Shown here: in pieces, positions 12,113 to 12,139 of the stretch
Numbering within the stretch: the first letter of the stretch is position 1
Layout: the number at the start of each line of letters is the position of its first letter
Origin: Candidatus Methylomirabilis sp.
GTDB taxonomy: Bacteria; Patescibacteriota; Patescibacteriia; DYHP01
Assembly: GCA_020724105.1 (NCBI GenBank)
Contig: DYHP01000026.1
Coordinates: 1-12,139, forward strand
Direction of reading: 5' to 3'
Length of the DNA: 12,139 nucleotides
Notes under the pieces: model-generated
Seen by the model: the letters and a program-made list of their open reading frames with translations, nothing else
What the model was told of the DNA's origin: nothing
The model's database searches: none
Program-made: the position numbers and the translations under genes

Positions 12113-12139
12113 TTTTCAAATTGCGAATTTGCAATTTGC

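Overview
All supported genes lie on the minus strand, so transcription runs from the high to the low coordinates. The gene set and style suggest a Candidate Phyla Radiation (Patescibacteria, probably Parcubacteria-like) genome or metagenome contig. Pointers are a PheT without its usual tRNA-binding insert, a nucleotidyltransferase-like protein that I recall from CPR genomes, mostly missing Shine-Dalgarno sites, promoters abutting start codons, and many small dispersed palindromic repeats. This placement is an inference; there is no rRNA or tRNA gene here to confirm it.

Layout in the order of transcription: a PRC-barrel protein (12079-11825); a nucleotidyltransferase-like gene split by one in-frame TAA (11737-10610); an O-antigen ligase/Wzy-family membrane protein (10522-9143); a small zinc-binding-type gene broken by an in-frame TAG (8933-8469); a cysteine-rich lipoprotein with three 8-cysteine modules (8428-7826) ending in a clear intrinsic terminator; the site-2 protease RseP (7719-6520); pheS (6258-5110) and pheT (5018-3060); a small one-helix membrane protein (2944-2657); the C-terminal half of a NYN-domain gene (2653-2399); and the first 746 codons of dnaE (2238-1), which runs off the window.

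PheS and PheT form the two-subunit phenylalanyl-tRNA synthetase and DnaE is the replicative polymerase. RseP, the ligase and the lipoprotein act at or outside the membrane. The grouping looks like a mixed housekeeping stretch rather than one pathway.

The most striking property is that small palindromic elements sit inside coding regions as well as between genes. Related copies occur in pheT and pheS, where they are read partly in different frames. Others occur in the ligase (one is a perfect 23-bp inverted repeat) and in the nucleotidyltransferase gene. Most keep the reading frame open. In the nucleotidyltransferase gene one arm of an element reads TAA where the opposite arm predicts CAA, so a single C-to-T change probably broke the gene. 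Three genes in about 12 kb look damaged, which suggests ongoing decay. The plus strand holds one near-consensus promoter followed by a hairpin and no gene, a candidate small RNA.
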